Assembly: GCA_963760225.1 (NCBI GenBank)
Contig: CAVXCD010000001.1
Location: 124,001-188,000 of the forward strand
Source: 13-2-20CM-66-19 sp963760225
GTDB lineage: Bacteria; Pseudomonadota; Gammaproteobacteria; Steroidobacterales; Steroidobacteraceae
Direction of reading: 5' to 3'
DNA length: 64,000 bases
Positions 19,010-27,898 of the stretch are shown here, piece after piece (the first letter of the stretch is position 1; each line of letters begins with the position of its first letter). The translations under genes were made by a program, and so were the position numbers. A model generated the notes under the pieces. It did not search any database. It was not told the DNA's origin and saw only the letters and a list, made by a program, of their open reading frames with translations.

Positions 19010-19907
19010 TCATGGGCCTGCGGCCAGGCCGCTGAACCCTCGTGACCGCGAGCCTTCCTGAACCACACTGGACGATCATTGATTCATCGCTTATTGAGAC
19101 GATAGCCCCAGGATCGAATCTTTTCGCCACATTTTCGTGGCCATTTTCCACCGTATTTTCCACCCGAGCGTCGAGAATCCGCAGCTGCGCACCCTCGAGG
19201 CTCGTCTCAGCGACGGGCCAGGGGTTGAAGGCTCGTACCTGACGCTCGATGCCGGGCGCCTCTCCGGTCCAATCGATCCGAGCTTCCGCTTTCAGGATCT
19301 TCGCGGCGTAGCTGACGCCTGAGGCGGACTGCGGCACGGGCGGCGGCTGGGTGCCGGCCTCGAGCGCGGCGAGCACCTCCATGAGCGCAGCGGCACCGAG
19401 CCGCGCGAGCGCCTCCTGCAGCGCGCCCGCGGTCGCTGCGGGCGGAATAGCGAGCCGCCGCTGCAGCAGCAGCGGACCGGTGTCGAGACCGGCTTCCATC
19501 TGCATGATGCTGACGCCGGTCTCGGTGTCTGCGGCGAGCAGCGCCCGCTGGATCGGCGCAGCGCCCCGCCAGCGCGGCAGCAGCGAGGCGTGGATGTTGA
19601 GACACCCGAAGCGCGGCAGCGCGAGCAGCTCGCGCGGCAGCAGCAGCCCGTACGCGACCACCACCAGCACGTCCGGCGCCCACAGCGCGAGCTGCGTGCG
19701 CGCCGTGTCACTCGCGAGCGTCGGCGGCTGGGCGAGCGGCAGTCCCGCGGCCAGCGCCGCGCGCTTCACCGGGCTCGCGCTGAGGTGCCGGCCGCGTCCG
19801 CTCGGGCGATCCGGCTGCGTCAGGACACCAACGACGTGGTGCTGGGCGCGCAGCGCCTCCAGCGCGGGAAGCGCAAATTCCGGCGTGCCCGCAAAGGCGG
19901 CGCGCAA
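18957..19907 (-). CDS. fmt: Methionyl-tRNA formyltransferase
   Basis: Transfers a formyl group to initiator Met-tRNA. The N-terminus AAFAGTPEFALPALEAL and the catalytic-domain motif GCLNIHASLLPRWRGAAPIQ (Asn-x-His) are diagnostic, and the C-terminal tRNA-contact domain includes AFNPWPVAETSLEGAQL. I start at TTG 19907, one base after the def stop codon, because the frame upstream has no ATG within the conserved region and the start is probably coupled to def termination. 316 residues, the usual length. Confidence 0.95.
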   Translation of the reverse strand: MRAAFAGTPEFALPALEALRAQHHVVGVLTQPDRPSGRGRHLSASPVKRAALAAGLPLAQPPTLASDTARTQLALWAPDVLVVVAYGLLLPRELLALPRFGCLNIHASLLPRWRGAAPIQRALLAADTETGVSIMQMEAGLDTGPLLLQRRLAIPPAATAGALQEALARLGAAALMEVLAALEAGTQPPPVPQSASGVSYAAKILKAEARIDWTGEAPGIERQVRAFNPWPVAETSLEGAQLRILDARVENTVENGHENVAKRFDPGAIVSISDESMIVQCGSGRLAVTRVQRPGRRPMSAGDLARGMPLAGRRLG

Positions 19908-19908
19908 A

Positions 19909-20451
19909 TCAGTAAGCGCGGCGCGTCGCGCTGGCTGCCGGCTGCGGCGCACTGCGCTCGCGGCGTTCCTTGTCGAGTCGCTTGCGGATTCGCTCGCGCT
20001 TGAGATCGGAGAGGTAATCGACGAACAGCCGTCCCTCGAGATGATCCATCTCGTGCTGGATACACACCGCGAGGATCTCCTCGAAATCCTTCTCGAACGT
20101 TGCGCCATCGCGATGCTGTGCGCGCACCCGCACCCGGGCCGCGCGCTTCACGTCGTCGAAGATCCCGGGCACCGACAGGCAGCCTTCCTCCGTGCTCGCC
20201 TCGCCTTCGCGCGCGAGGATCTCGGGATTGACGAGCACCAGCGGCTCGTTGTGCTCCTTGGAGATATCGATCACGATGACTCGCTTGTGGACGTCGACCT
20301 GGGTGGCGGCGAGCCCGATGCCGGGCGCCGCGTACATGGTCTCGAGCATGTCGTCAATCAGCTTGCCGAGGGCGGCATCGAAGCGCGTCACCGGCTGCGC
20401 ACGGGTGCGCAGCCGCGGATCGGGGAATTCAAGGATGGTTCGCAGGGCCAT
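19909..20451 (-). CDS. def: Peptide deformylase
   Basis: 180 residues. The three family motifs are present: GIGLAATQVD, EEGCLSVPG (metal-binding Cys) and CIQHEMDHLEGRLF (HExxH metal ligands). It removes the formyl group from nascent proteins and is paired with fmt immediately downstream. A TATATAG box at about 20459-20465, only a few bases before the ATG, hints at a very short leader, but no matching -35 is obvious. Confidence 0.97.
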   Translation of the reverse strand: MALRTILEFPDPRLRTRAQPVTRFDAALGKLIDDMLETMYAAPGIGLAATQVDVHKRVIVIDISKEHNEPLVLVNPEILAREGEASTEEGCLSVPGIFDDVKRAARVRVRAQHRDGATFEKDFEEILAVCIQHEMDHLEGRLFVDYLSDLKRERIRKRLDKERRERSAPQPAASATRRAY

Positions 20452-20597
20452 GGTGACGTCTATATAGGGACGACGCGGCCCGTGATCCAGCGCACAAACT
20501 TGACATTAATTCGTGTACCGGCCGGGCGCCGTGCCAGTATAACGCCTAGAATCTTCCGCGCAGGTCTGGTCCGCCTCGCGCAATTGAGGAGTGGAGG

Positions 20598-21839
20598 ATG
20601 GTCTCAAATCAAGTACTTGGCGTTCGCCTGGCTGCGGGCTGCCTGATTGTTGGCGTCGTGCTGGGCGGCTGTGCCCACACCCCGCCGGCCGACGAAGGCT
20701 CGTCCGCGCCCGCTCCCGTTGCCTCGGGCAACGCGACATCCGCGCCCGCCCCGGCGCCGATGACCGCCACCGAGGCGGCCCTCGCGGCGGGCGGTAACAG
20801 CGCCCCCGAGGCCGCTGCAGCTGCGCCCGCCACGGACACGCGCGACATGGTGAAACCGGGCGCGCCGAAGGAATACATCGTGAAGCGCGGTGACACCCTG
20901 TGGGGCATCGCCTCGATGTACCTCAAGGACCCGTGGTTGTGGCCGGAGGTCTGGATCATCAACCCGCAGGTGCCGAACCCGCACCTCATTTATCCCGGCG
21001 ACAAGCTCGCCCTCGCCTACGGCGCCAACGGCATGGCGCAGGTGCGACTGGTCGAGTCGGGCGCCGTGCGCCTCGACCCGCGCCTGCGCAGCGAAGCGCT
21101 CGACAGCGCCATCCCGACCATCCCGTACTCCGCGATCGAGGCTTTCCTGTCGCGGCCGGCGGTCATGACCTCGGATCAGATCAGCCACGCGCCCTACGTG
21201 CTCGCCTTCCGCGCCATGCACCAGATTGCCGGCTCGGGCAACGAGGTCTACATAAAGAACCTGTCCGCGGCCGAGAACGCGCGCTACGCGGTCGTGCATA
21301 TCGAAGGTCCGCTGGTCGATCCCGACGACGGCAAGGTAGTCGGCTACCAGGCCACCTACACCGCCACGGCGCTCGTGCAGCGTAGCGGTGATCCGGCGAA
21401 GGCGATGCTGATCGATCCGGCGCGCGAGACAGTCACGGGCGACAAGCTGCTGTCGTCCGAGGCCACCGAGACTCCCCTCACCTTCGCGCCCCGGCCGCCG
21501 GCGGGCAAGGTGCACGGCCAGATCATCGACGTGGTCGGCGGGACGAACTTCGCCGGCCAGTACGAGGTGGTGGTGATCAACCGCGGCAAGAGCCAGGGAA
21601 TCGAGCCTGGCAACGTGCTCGCGATCGACCAGAAGGGCGATACGACGCGCGACCTGGGCAAGTACAACCGCGAGTTCGGCGACGGCAGTGTCCCCACTTC
21701 GTTCGCACCGATGTTGCAGCTGCCCTCCGAGCGCATCGGCACCATGCTGGTGTTCAAGGTGTACGACCGCCTGAGCTATGGCCTGATCGTCGGCTCTACC
21801 GACAGCGTCTACCTCGGCGACTACGTACGTAACCCCTAG
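20598..21839 (+). CDS. LysM domain-containing lipoprotein
   Basis: 413 residues. The signal peptide ends in a lipobox (GVVLGGC), so the mature protein is probably lipid-anchored. An Ala/Pro-rich linker leads to a LysM domain (EYIVKRGDTLWGIASMYLKD then PWLWPEVWIINP, about residues 93-140) that binds peptidoglycan, followed by about 270 residues without a recognised catalytic motif. The ATG has GAGGAG six bases upstream. It diverges from def and precedes dprA, a conserved order in gammaproteobacteria. Confidence 0.88.
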   Translation: MVSNQVLGVRLAAGCLIVGVVLGGCAHTPPADEGSSAPAPVASGNATSAPAPAPMTATEAALAAGGNSAPEAAAAAPATDTRDMVKPGAPKEYIVKRGDTLWGIASMYLKDPWLWPEVWIINPQVPNPHLIYPGDKLALAYGANGMAQVRLVESGAVRLDPRLRSEALDSAIPTIPYSAIEAFLSRPAVMTSDQISHAPYVLAFRAMHQIAGSGNEVYIKNLSAAENARYAVVHIEGPLVDPDDGKVVGYQATYTATALVQRSGDPAKAMLIDPARETVTGDKLLSSEATETPLTFAPRPPAGKVHGQIIDVVGGTNFAGQYEVVVINRGKSQGIEPGNVLAIDQKGDTTRDLGKYNREFGDGSVPTSFAPMLQLPSERIGTMLVFKVYDRLSYGLIVGSTDSVYLGDYVRNP

Positions 21840-21887
21840 CCGATAACCCCCAAGCTGAACCACACGGCTGCGCCCGCCGTCGCGGCG

Positions 21888-21926
21888 TTGCCGTGCGGCA
21901 TTGCCGTGCAGCATAGCCGTGCGCGG
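21888..21926. repeat. Three tandem 13-bp repeats
   Basis: Three consecutive 13-base units, TTGCCGTGCGGCA, TTGCCGTGCAGCA and TAGCCGTGCGCGG, lie between the LysM gene and dprA, immediately before the terminator hairpin. The first two differ by one base; the third is more diverged. Confidence 0.8.
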
Positions 21927-21931
21927 CTGAC

Positions 21932-21952
21932 GCACGCGCTTGCGTGCCTTTT
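21932..21952 (+). terminator. Probable Rho-independent terminator after LysM gene
   Basis: Stem GCACGC (21932-21937) and GCGTGC (21942-21947) with a 4-base loop, followed by C and TTTT. It lies about 95 bases after the LysM stop and before dprA. Confidence 0.5.
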
Positions 21953-21994
21953 GCATAGCCCGTGGCGGCGGCGGCATCCGCTATGCTCGCGCGC

Positions 21995-23086
21995 ATGGAG
22001 ACCGTCCGCGCACGCGCCGTGTTGGCGCGCACCCCCGCGCTGAGCTGCGCGGATCTCACGACGCTGCTGGCGGCCGCGGGCGGCGAGCCGCAGCGCGCGC
22101 TCGAGGTGCGCGTGGTACGCGCGGCGCAGCTGTCACCCGCGGCCCGTGAGTTCATCACAGCGCCGGCGGAGAGTGCCGTCGCCGCCGATCTGTCCTGGCT
22201 TGGGCGCAGCGGCGCGCACATCCTGCTGTGCACCGACCCGGAGTACCCGCCGCTGCTGCGGCAGATCGCCGCGCCGCCCGCCGCGCTTTACGTGCTGGGC
22301 TCCGCCGCCGCGCTGAGCTCCCCGCAGCTCGCCATGGTCGGATCGCGCAGTCCCACGCCCGCCGGCCGCGCCACGGCCCACGAGTTCGCCGCGTGGTTTG
22401 TGCGCGCCGGCCTCACCGTGACCAGCGGGCTTGCGGTGGGGATCGACGCCGCGAGCCACGAAGGGGCGCTCGCGGGCGGCGGGCAGACGGTGGCGGTGTG
22501 CGGCACCGGGCTCGACCAGGTCTACCCGCCTGAGCATCAGGGGCTCGCGCAGCGCATCGCGGCGCACGGCGCGCTGGTGTCGGAATTTCCGCCCGGCACC
22601 GGGCCGGCGCGCGCGAATTTCCCGCGGCGCAACCGCATCATCAGCGGCCTGTCCGTCGGCACGCTGGTGGTGGAGGCGGCACGCTTCAGCGGCTCGCTGA
22701 TCACCGCGCGGCTGGCGGTGGAAAGCGGCCGGGAGGTGTTTGCCATCCCCGGCTCGATCCACAGCGCGCTGTCACGCGGTTGCCACCAACTCATCAAGCA
22801 GGGGGCGAAGCTCGTCGAGGAGGCGGCGGACGTGCTGTCGGAGCTGCAGATTTCACTGCCGAAAGAGCCACTTACGGCGCAGTCGGCGGCGGCGTCAAAG
22901 CCCCGGGTATTGGACAAGGAGTATGAAATGCTGTTAGATGCGCTCGGTTTTGAACCCGCGACCATTGACACCCTCGTCGCACGCACCCAGCTGCCCGGCG
23001 AATCAGTTGCCTCCATGCTGCTGATCCTCGAGCTCGAGGGACGTGTGACGTCACTCCCGGGCGGCCGTTACGGCCGCATACCTTGA
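21995..23086 (+). CDS. dprA: DNA-processing protein DprA
   Basis: 363 residues from ATG 21995. The Rossmann-like core binds single-stranded DNA: MVGSRSPTPAGRATAHEFAA, GLTVTSGLAVGIDAASHEGA, ARANFPRRNRIISGLSVGTL and VVEAARFSGSLITARLAVES are all present, and a C-terminal winged-helix domain follows (EYEMLLDALGFEPATIDTLV). DprA protects incoming transforming DNA and loads RecA. In-frame GTG 21962 and ATG 21983 are possible earlier starts. The stop is 3 bases from the smg start. Confidence 0.96.
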   Translation: METVRARAVLARTPALSCADLTTLLAAAGGEPQRALEVRVVRAAQLSPAAREFITAPAESAVAADLSWLGRSGAHILLCTDPEYPPLLRQIAAPPAALYVLGSAAALSSPQLAMVGSRSPTPAGRATAHEFAAWFVRAGLTVTSGLAVGIDAASHEGALAGGGQTVAVCGTGLDQVYPPEHQGLAQRIAAHGALVSEFPPGTGPARANFPRRNRIISGLSVGTLVVEAARFSGSLITARLAVESGREVFAIPGSIHSALSRGCHQLIKQGAKLVEEAADVLSELQISLPKEPLTAQSAAASKPRVLDKEYEMLLDALGFEPATIDTLVARTQLPGESVASMLLILELEGRVTSLPGGRYGRIP

Positions 23087-23089
23087 GAC

Positions 23090-23575
23090 ATGACGACTGG
23101 CAGCATTCTCGACATCCTGATCTACGTCTTTGACCGTTACATGCTCGATGAAGCGCCGGTAGTGCCGGAGCGCGAGCACCTGGCGCGCGACCTCGAGCAC
23201 GCCGGCTTCCCGGCGGCGAAGGTGGAGCAGGCGCTCGACTGGCTCACCGATCTCGCCTGCGGGCATCAGCGGGCGCTCGCCGCGCACGACGCCGCGCCGC
23301 CGGGCGGGTTGCGCGTGTACAGCGACAGCGAGCTCGCGCGACTCTCGACCGAGTGCCGCGGATTGCTGCTGACGCTCGAGCGCGCGCAGGTGCTGACGAT
23401 GCAACAGCGCGAGATCGTGATCGAGCGCCTGCTGGCGCTCGATGGCGAGGAGCCTGATACCGAGCAGCTCAAGTGGGTGGTCCTCATGGTGCTCTCCAGC
23501 CAGCCCGGCCAGCAGCTCGCGGTCGAGCGCCTCGGCGGACTGGTGACGGAAGTGCGTATCAATGCGCCCCACTGA
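23090..23575 (+). CDS. smg: Smg / DUF494 family protein
   Basis: 161 residues. The start SILDILIYVFDRYM and the end LKWVVLMVLSSQPGQQLAVE are characteristic of the Smg (DUF494) family. A biochemical function is not established. The position between dprA and topA matches the family's usual location. It is closely coupled to dprA and followed by a strong terminator-like hairpin. Confidence 0.92.
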   Translation: MTTGSILDILIYVFDRYMLDEAPVVPEREHLARDLEHAGFPAAKVEQALDWLTDLACGHQRALAAHDAAPPGGLRVYSDSELARLSTECRGLLLTLERAQVLTMQQREIVIERLLALDGEEPDTEQLKWVVLMVLSSQPGQQLAVERLGGLVTEVRINAPH

Positions 23576-23603
23576 GCGCCGCCGGCGGCGGGTTGAGTCT
23601 GGT

Positions 23604-23631
23604 CCGCGGCTCGTCCGCGGTTTTTCGTTTT
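23604..23631 (+). terminator. Rho-independent terminator between smg and topA
   Basis: CCGCGG (23604-23609), loop CTCGT, CCGCGG (23615-23620), then TTTTTCGTTTT. A GC stem with a U-tract 29 bases after the smg stop separates the LysM-dprA-smg unit from topA. Confidence 0.8.
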
Positions 23632-23654
23632 AGGCGCACACGTTTTTAACGGGC

Positions 23655-26333
23655 ATGGCAGCCAACCTCGTCATCGTCGAGTCCCCGGCCAAGGCCAAGA
23701 CCATCAAGAAGTACCTCGGCCGGGACTTCGAGGTGCTCGCCTCCTACGGCCACGTGCGCGACCTGGTGCCGAAGGAAGGCGCCGTCGATCCCGACAACGG
23801 CTACGCCATGAAGTACCAGGTGCTCGAGAAGAACGAGCGTCACGTGGCGGCCATCGCGCGCGCGCTGACGCACGCCCGCGCGCTGTACCTGGCCACTGAT
23901 CCGGATCGCGAGGGTGAGGCGATCGCCTGGCACCTGCGCGAGATCCTGCGCTCGCGCGGCGAGCTCGACGGTAAGGACGTGCACCGCGTGGTGTTCTATG
24001 AGATCACGCGCAACGCCATCCGCGCGGCGGTCGAGAAGCCGCGTGACCTGTCGCTCGATCTGGTGAACGCACAGCAGGCGCGCCGCGCACTCGATTACCT
24101 GGTGGGCTTCAATCTCTCGCCGCTGCTGTGGAAGAAAGTGCGCCGCGGGCTGTCGGCGGGTCGCGTGCAGAGCCCGGCGCTGCGCATGATCTGCGAGCGC
24201 GAGGAGGAGATCGCCGCCTTCGTGGCGCGCGAGTACTGGACCATCGAGGGCGAAGGCACGCACACGAGCCAGGCCTTCCCGCTGAAGCTGCTCGAGTACC
24301 GCGGCGAGAAGGTCGAGCAGTTCAGCTTTACCACCGAGGCGCAGGCGCGCGAGGTCGAGCGCACGCTGCAGGCGGCCGCGGGCGCGGGCGCGCAGCAGCC
24401 CGGCAGGCTCAGCGTCATCGCCATCGACCGCAAGCAGCGCCGCCGCAATCCTGCACCGCCCTTCACCACCTCGACGCTGCAGCAGGAAGCCGCCCGCAAG
24501 CTCGGCTTCAACGCGCGTCGCACCATGCGTCTCGCGCAGCAGCTCTACGAGGGGGTCGACATCGGCGAGGGCAGCGTCGGGCTCATCACCTACATGCGCA
24601 CCGACTCGGTGTCGCTCGCCGCGGAAGCGGTGAGCGAGATCCGCGAGGTCGCCGCTAGGCTCTACGGTGCACACGAGGTCGCCGAGGAGCCGCGCATCTA
24701 CAAGACCAAATCGAAGAACGCCCAGGAAGCGCACGAGGCCATCCGTCCGACCTCGGCGGCGATTACTCCGGCCGAGGTCGAGGGCAAGATCGAGGACGAC
24801 CTGCATCGTCTGTACGCGCTCATCTGGAAGCGCGCGGTCGCCTCGCAGATGAGCCACGCGCTGTTCGACACTGTCGCGGTCGACCTGCTCGCCGGGGCCG
24901 ACGGGCGCGGGCGGCACGTGCTGCGCGCCAACGGCTCGACGCTGGTGAAGGCGGGCTTCATGGCGGTGTACCAGGAGGGCAGCGACGACGCCTCGGCGGA
25001 TGAGTCCGATCACGTGCTGCCGCCGATGCAGGAAGGCGACACCGTGAGCCTCACCGCGCTCGCCGCCGCGCAGCACTTCACCGAGCCGCCGCCGCGCTAC
25101 AGCGAGGCCTCGCTCGTCAAGGCGCTCGAGGAGCACGGCATCGGCCGCCCCTCGACCTACGCCACCATCATCTCCACGCTCCAGGACCGCGAATACGTCG
25201 AGATGGACGCGCGGCGCTTCGTGCCGACCGACATCGGCAAGATCGTCAACCGCTTCCTGACGAATCACTTCCACCGTTACGTGGAGTACGGCTTCACCGC
25301 GGCGATGGAGGACGAGCTCGACGCGGTGTCGCGCGGCGAGGAAGAGTGGACCACGCCGCTCGAGAAGTTCTGGAAGCCCTTCATCCACCAGGTCGAGAAG
25401 ATCGAGCGTACCGTCACGCGCGAGCAGGTGGCGCAGGCGCGCGAGCTCGGCAAGGAGGCGGCGAGCGGCAAGCCGATCACCGTGCGCATGGGCCGCTTCG
25501 GTCCGTTCGTGCAGATCGGCACCAAGGACGATGCGGAGAAGCCGCGCTTCGCCGGCCTGCGTCCGGGGCAGAAGATGGATGCGATCACGCTCGCCGACGC
25601 CATGGAGCTGTTCAAGCTGCCGCGCACGCTCGGCGAGACGGCCGAAGGTGAGACGATCGTCGCCAACGTCGGGCGCTTCGGCCCGTACGTGAAGTACGGC
25701 AGCAAGTACGCCTCGCTGAAGGAGGACGATCCGTACACCGTGACGCTCGAGCGGGCGCGCGAGGTGATCCGCCTGAAGAAGGAGGCCGACGCCAACCGCA
25801 TCATCCAGGACTTCGCCGACGCCGGCATCCAGGTGCTCAACGGCCGCTACGGGCCTTACATCACCGACAAGAAGAAGAATGCCAAGATCCCTAAGGATCG
25901 CGATCCGAAGGCACTGACGCTCGAGGAGTGCCGCGTGCTGATCGCCGCCGCGCCCGAGCGTGGCGGCCGCTTCGGCCGCTGGGGGCGCCGCAAGGCCGCG
26001 GCGGCTCCGGCGCCCGGCGCCGCCAGTGCAGGCGGCGACGGGGCACAGTCCGCCGCGCAAGCCGCGGCGCAAGGCGCCGCACCGGCAGCGGGCGCACGCG
26101 GCAAGCGCGCCGCCAAGAAGAAAGCGGCTGCCGCCCCGGCTGACGTCGCGCCGCCGGTCGCGCCACCCGCGCCGGGCCACGCCGGCAAGGCACGCGGCCC
26201 GCACGTGAGGGCAAAGACCCCGGCGCGCGGCGGGCGCAAGGCGCGGCGCAGCGTGAAAGCGCCCGCCGGCAAGAGCGCACGGGCAAGACGGCGAAAGCGG
26301 GAGGCTCGGCAGCTGGTCGTACGCGGGGCCTGA
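23655..26333 (+). CDS. topA: DNA topoisomerase I
   Basis: 892 residues. The Toprim domain begins LVIVESPAKAKTIKKYLG and has LATDPDREGEAIAWHL. The catalytic Tyr is Y313 in GLITYMRTDSVSL. It relaxes negative supercoils. After the core there are no CxxC zinc ribbons; instead TopA C-terminal repeats (RMGRFGPFVQIGTKDD; NVGRFGPYVKYGSKYASL; NGRYGPYITDKKKNAKIP) lead into an Ala/Lys/Arg-rich tail of about 110 residues, resembling TopA of several non-enteric gammaproteobacteria. The tail is probably a non-specific DNA contact. Confidence 0.97.
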   Translation: MAANLVIVESPAKAKTIKKYLGRDFEVLASYGHVRDLVPKEGAVDPDNGYAMKYQVLEKNERHVAAIARALTHARALYLATDPDREGEAIAWHLREILRSRGELDGKDVHRVVFYEITRNAIRAAVEKPRDLSLDLVNAQQARRALDYLVGFNLSPLLWKKVRRGLSAGRVQSPALRMICEREEEIAAFVAREYWTIEGEGTHTSQAFPLKLLEYRGEKVEQFSFTTEAQAREVERTLQAAAGAGAQQPGRLSVIAIDRKQRRRNPAPPFTTSTLQQEAARKLGFNARRTMRLAQQLYEGVDIGEGSVGLITYMRTDSVSLAAEAVSEIREVAARLYGAHEVAEEPRIYKTKSKNAQEAHEAIRPTSAAITPAEVEGKIEDDLHRLYALIWKRAVASQMSHALFDTVAVDLLAGADGRGRHVLRANGSTLVKAGFMAVYQEGSDDASADESDHVLPPMQEGDTVSLTALAAAQHFTEPPPRYSEASLVKALEEHGIGRPSTYATIISTLQDREYVEMDARRFVPTDIGKIVNRFLTNHFHRYVEYGFTAAMEDELDAVSRGEEEWTTPLEKFWKPFIHQVEKIERTVTREQVAQARELGKEAASGKPITVRMGRFGPFVQIGTKDDAEKPRFAGLRPGQKMDAITLADAMELFKLPRTLGETAEGETIVANVGRFGPYVKYGSKYASLKEDDPYTVTLERAREVIRLKKEADANRIIQDFADAGIQVLNGRYGPYITDKKKNAKIPKDRDPKALTLEECRVLIAAAPERGGRFGRWGRRKAAAAPAPGAASAGGDGAQSAAQAAAQGAAPAAGARGKRAAKKKAAAAPADVAPPVAPPAPGHAGKARGPHVRAKTPARGGRKARRSVKAPAGKSARARRRKREARQLVVRGA

Positions 26334-26416
26334 AGTAACCGCGACCGGGCCCTCGCACCGCACCGCATCGCTGCCTGCGCACGCTGACCCCCCGCGCGCG
26401 GCACGTCCCTTGCCGC

Positions 26417-26442
26417 AATAGTTGCGCTCAGGCGCAACTATT
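26417..26442. repeat. Palindromic repeat, copy 1
   Basis: Arms AATAGTTGCGC (26417-26427) and GCGCAACTATT (26432-26442) flank TCAG. It is followed by GCACATTCCGCTCAC at 26449-26463. No T-tract follows, so it is not an obvious terminator. A near-identical copy lies 92 bases downstream. Confidence 0.85.
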
Positions 26443-26508
26443 ACGCGTGCACATTCCGCTCACTTTGTAAGGCCCCGCCGCTGCCGCGCGCGATATATCC
26501 CCTCCCGA

Positions 26509-26534
26509 AATAGTTGCGCCCAGGCGCAACTATT
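26509..26534. repeat. Palindromic repeat, copy 2
   Basis: Arms AATAGTTGCGCC (26509-26520) and GGCGCAACTATT (26523-26534) flank CA. It differs from copy 1 by one base and is followed by GCACACTCCGCTCAC (26551-26565), which differs by one base from the sequence after copy 1. This is a duplicated unit in the topA/MFS intergenic space. Confidence 0.85.
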
Positions 26535-26599
26535 GCGAAAGGATCCCCCTGCACACTCCGCTCACCGACCCAAGGCCGGCCGTACGCGGGCGACCGCTC

Positions 26600-27898
26600 C
26601 TAGGCCTCCCAATCCGCCTGCAGGCGCCGCGAGGCGAGCCACAGGAACCCCGCCGCGATCAGATAGAACCCCGAGCCCGCGACGATGGCGTAGCGCAGCG
26701 ATTCGCTGCCGAAGCGCACGTGCATGGCATCGGACAGCCCGCCGATAAGCGGCAGGCCGAGGCCGATGCCGATCAGATTGTTGATGAACAGGAAGATCGC
26801 CGAGGCGGTGACCCGCATGTTGTGCGGCACGATGTGCTGAACCGCCGACAGGACCGGACCGAGCCACGCCAGCCCGAGTGCCGTCGGCACCAGCAGCAGA
26901 GCGACCGCTATCCACAGCGTGGTGGAAAGGACGCCGGCCACATAGAACGGCGTGGTAGCCACGAACGCGATCGCCGGCACCAGCGCATACGCCGCCTTGC
27001 GGCGCCCGCCGAATCGATCGGCTGCGGCACCACCGAGCCAAATGCCGATGACGCCGCCGATCAGCACGATCGCACCGAATCCGAGCGAGGCCTGCAGCAC
27101 CCCCAGGCCGAAACTGCGCACCAGGAAAGACGGCGCCCAGAAGAACATTCCGTAACCCATCATGGAGGACGCCGCGCCACCGAGCGCCAGCGCCCAGAAG
27201 CTGCGCTTGCGGCGCAGCACGCGCACCACGCTCACGAATGAGGACTGCGGCGGCGGTGCGCTCGAGCCGTCGAACGCGCCGCGGGGTGGTTCGCGCACGG
27301 TGAGCCTGAAGAGCGGCGCGATGAGGAGTCCGGCGAGCCCCACCGCAAAGAAGGCCACGCGCCAGCTGACCTGGCTGGCGATGACTCCGCCGATGATCAC
27401 GCCGGCCGCGCTGCCGAGCGGAATGCCAAAGGAGTACGCGCCGAGCGCGCGCGCCCGCTGGTGCTGCGGGAAGAAGTCGCAGATCAGCGAATAGGCAGGC
27501 GCCACGCCGCCGGCCTCGCCGATCCCCACCCCCAGCCGGGCGAGGAACAGTTGCACGAAACTGTGTGCCAGCCCGCACGCGGCACTCATCGCGCTCCACA
27601 GCACGAGCGCGCCCGTCATGATCCAGGTACGACTGCCGCGATCGGCGAGCCGCGCGATCGGAATGCCGAGCGTCGTATAGAGAAGCGCGAAGGCCAGGCC
27701 GCCCATCAGGCCGAGCTGCGAGTCGCTCAGGTGCAGCTCGGCTTTGATCGGCACGGCGAGAATTGCCACGATCTGCCGATCGATGAAGTTGAAGGTGTAC
27801 ACCAGCACCAGCATCGCCAGCACGTAGGCGCGGTAGGCCTGCGAGGCCTGCGCGGGCCGCGTGCATGGCGCAGCGCTGGCGTCCGGACGCTCGCTCAT
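26600..27898 (-). CDS. MFS transporter
   Basis: 432 residues with about twelve membrane helices and the major-facilitator loop RLADRGSRTWIMTGAL after helix 2. Features such as FNFIDRQIVAILAVPIKAEL and GIGEAGGVAPAYSLICDFFP are typical of the spinster/hexuronate-like MFS group often found in aromatic or lipid catabolism loci. The start ATG 27898 overlaps the hydrolase stop (ATGA). It is the last gene of the TonB receptor-ligase-hydrolase-MFS unit and would move a substrate or product across the inner membrane. The substrate is unknown. Confidence 0.9.
   Translation of the reverse strand: MSERPDASAAPCTRPAQASQAYRAYVLAMLVLVYTFNFIDRQIVAILAVPIKAELHLSDSQLGLMGGLAFALLYTTLGIPIARLADRGSRTWIMTGALVLWSAMSAACGLAHSFVQLFLARLGVGIGEAGGVAPAYSLICDFFPQHQRARALGAYSFGIPLGSAAGVIIGGVIASQVSWRVAFFAVGLAGLLIAPLFRLTVREPPRGAFDGSSAPPPQSSFVSVVRVLRRKRSFWALALGGAASSMMGYGMFFWAPSFLVRSFGLGVLQASLGFGAIVLIGGVIGIWLGGAAADRFGGRRKAAYALVPAIAFVATTPFYVAGVLSTTLWIAVALLLVPTALGLAWLGPVLSAVQHIVPHNMRVTASAIFLFINNLIGIGLGLPLIGGLSDAMHVRFGSESLRYAIVAGSGFYLIAAGFLWLASRRLQADWEA

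Noticed and set aside
20500..20543. TTGACA (20500) with TATAAC (20538) as a promoter for the LysM gene
   Set aside because: The spacing is 32 bases, far beyond the 16-18 required. Either element could belong to another promoter, but no partner at correct spacing was found.
26417..26534. The two palindromes as Rho-independent terminators of topA
   Set aside because: The stems are strong, but neither is followed by a T-tract on either strand.
26417..26565. CRISPR array
   Set aside because: There are only two repeat copies, each internally palindromic, with no regular spacers and no cas genes in the window.
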